The translations under genes were made by a program, and so were the position numbers. Below are positions 4,882 to 5,881 of a DNA stretch of 5,881 bases, piece by piece. The stretch lies in NCBI GenBank assembly GCA_905236315.1, contig CAJOPO010000119.1, forward strand, positions 1-5,881. The letters are read 5' to 3'. Source of the DNA: an uncultured Treponema sp. GTDB taxonomy: Bacteria; Spirochaetota; Spirochaetia; Treponematales; Treponemataceae. The notes below the pieces were generated by a model. The model ran no database searches. It had not been told where the DNA came from and saw nothing but the letters and a program-made list of their open reading frames with translations. How positions within the stretch are numbered: the first letter of the stretch is position 1; the number at the start of each line of letters is the position of its first letter.

Positions 4882-5881
4882 ATGAAAAAGGTTCTTTTTT
4901 TATCAAACACAGCTAATTTTTCTAAATTCAATCGTCCATATATGAGATGGTTTAAAGCTAAAGGATGGCAAGTGGATTATTGCTCTGCGGGAGAAGAAGA
5001 GGTGGCAGATTGTGATAATCAATTTGCTATTTCAATAGCGAGAAGTCCTTTTAGCCTTAAAAATATACGAGCGTATCATGAAGTAAAAAAAATCCTTTTA
5101 GAAAACCAGTATGACATTCTTCATTGCCATACGCCTATGGGTGGCGTTATTGGGCGGCTTGCAGCAAAGAAACTATGGCAAAAAGGCAAGATAAAAGTGA
5201 TTTATACCGCTCACGGCTTTCATTTCTATAAGGGCGCGCCCCTTTTGAATTGGCTTTTATATTGTCCTGTAGAAAAATGGCTTTCGCATTACACTGATGT
5301 AATTGTAACTATAAACGAGGAAGATTATGAAAAAGCAAAGAAATCATTCTAAGATTTATAAGATTGACGGCGTTGGGGTGAGTTTAGAGCGTTTTCATAG
5401 TGTTTCTACAGAAGGAAGATCTGAATTACGAAAAGAGTTAGGATATGAACAATCAGACTTTATCATTACAATAGTTGCCGAGCTTAATAAAAATAAAAAT
5501 CAAATTATGCTTATAAGGAATGTTCCAAAGTTAAGGGAGATTATTCCAAGCTTAAAGATTTTACTGATAGGAAAAGAAACCATGCCCTTTGTTCGTGAAT
5601 ATGTGGAAAAAGAGGCTTTGGGCGATGTTGTGCAGTTTTTGGGGTATCGGAGTGATGTGGAAAAACTTACTATGATAAGCGATATTGCTTTTTCTGCGAG
5701 CCTACGTGAAGGCTTACCCGTGAATATCATTGAAGCTATGGCGTGTGGCATACCTGTTGTTGTAAGTGATAATAGGGGGCATCGTTCTCTTGTGCGTGAT
5801 AAGGAAACAGGGTTTATTTTTAGTCCAAAGTCACAAAAGGAAATGATGGACGCTATAGTTTTGCTTTATAAAAATCCCTCA
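4882..5881 (+). pseudogene. GT4-type capsule/exopolysaccharide glycosyltransferase (EpsD/CapM-like), frameshifted, 3' end outside window
   Basis: Frame one gives 156 residues to a TAA at 5350-5352: MKKVLFLSNTANFSKF start, YDILHCHTPMGGVIGRLAA (77-95), YTAHGFHFYKGAPLLNWLL (108-126) and EKWLSHYTDVIVTINEEDYE (131-150). This is the acceptor half of a capsular-type glycosyltransferase. The match resumes one base on (+1 frame) from about 5351 with KIYKIDGVGVSLERF, then VAELNKNKN, VVQFLGYRSDV and SLREGLPVNIIEAMACGIPVV, where the E-x7-E donor-site glutamates are codons 5708 and 5732. That frame stays open to base 5881. Intact relatives are about 370-380 residues, so roughly 40 C-terminal residues are missing here. 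The enzyme would add a sugar from a nucleotide-sugar to a lipid-linked glycan on the cytoplasmic face. Against the spacing I remember for relatives, about five bases seem lost at the joint; a sequencing error or strain-specific mutation are both possible. Confidence 0.82.
5327..5881 (+). CDS. Donor-domain half of the glycosyltransferase as its own open frame (partial)
   Basis: In the frame of the donor domain there is an ATG at 5327, 26 bases before the end of the upstream stop codon, preceded by GAGGAAG (5317-5323) at ribosome-site distance. It reads MKKQRNHSKIYKIDGVGV and continues as a normal Glycos_transf_1 domain (PF00534) to the window edge, 185 codons. Terminating ribosomes could restart here, giving a two-chain enzyme. 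However, the GAGGAAGAT bases also encode the family-typical EED, so the ribosome-site match may be fortuitous. I regard this as a fragment of a broken gene that might still be translated. Confidence 0.4.
   Translation, partial: MKKQRNHSKIYKIDGVGVSLERFHSVSTEGRSELRKELGYEQSDFIITIVAELNKNKNQIMLIRNVPKLREIIPSLKILLIGKETMPFVREYVEKEALGDVVQFLGYRSDVEKLTMISDIAFSASLREGLPVNIIEAMACGIPVVVSDNRGHRSLVRDKETGFIFSPKSQKEMMDAIVLLYKNPS

Noticed and set aside
5500..5751. Minus-strand open frame of 83 codons
   Set aside because: Antisense to the donor domain of the glycosyltransferase, where the E-x7-E motif is unmistakable.

Overview
The window is about 39-40% GC by eye. It carries five protein-coding loci separated by short, repeat-rich gaps. 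The genes are bacterial and most resemble accessory loci of low-GC anaerobes: an AAA-ATPase-like/PD-(D/E)XK family gene, an AAA_14/DUF4143 ATPase, an MBOAT/DHHW O-acetylation pair and a capsule-type glycosyltransferase. A Bacillota host such as a gut or oral anaerobe is plausible, but the sequence does not fix the taxon.

Layout: 1-354 (minus) is the N-terminus of an AAA-ATPase-like protein that runs off the left edge. The gap 355-506 holds its probable promoter and a heptamer repeat tract. 507-1721 and 1732-3120 (both minus) form a two-gene operon, MBOAT acyltransferase first and SGNH/DHHW protein second, 11 bases apart. The gap 3121-3356 holds the operon promoter, a small hairpin and a 63-bp palindromic repeat. 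3357-4622 (minus) is a full-length AAA_14/DUF4143 ATPase. The gap 4623-4881 is almost entirely structured: three 13-mers exactly 32 bp apart, then 16 in-phase heptamers, then a promoter. 4882-5881 (plus) is a GT4-type glycosyltransferase broken by a frameshift at about 5350 and running off the right edge. No gene-free stretch exceeds 300 bases, and I see no RNA gene, CRISPR array, transposase or convincing intrinsic terminator.

The functional theme is surface polysaccharide. The glycosyltransferase would add a sugar to a lipid-linked glycan at the cytoplasmic face. The MBOAT protein and its DHHW partner would move acetyl groups across the membrane onto an exported glycan. The ATPase gene sits between these loci and is bounded on both sides by related palindromic heptamer elements, as if it were a separate cassette.

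The least expected signal is a family of degenerate heptamers, TAGNNNN, kept in strict 7-bp phase in three gaps. Two of the three tracts switch strand orientation at their centre and so become large palindromes. Copies differ by whole heptamers, and the repeat supplies stop codons in every frame. One copy provides the stop codon of the ATPase gene.
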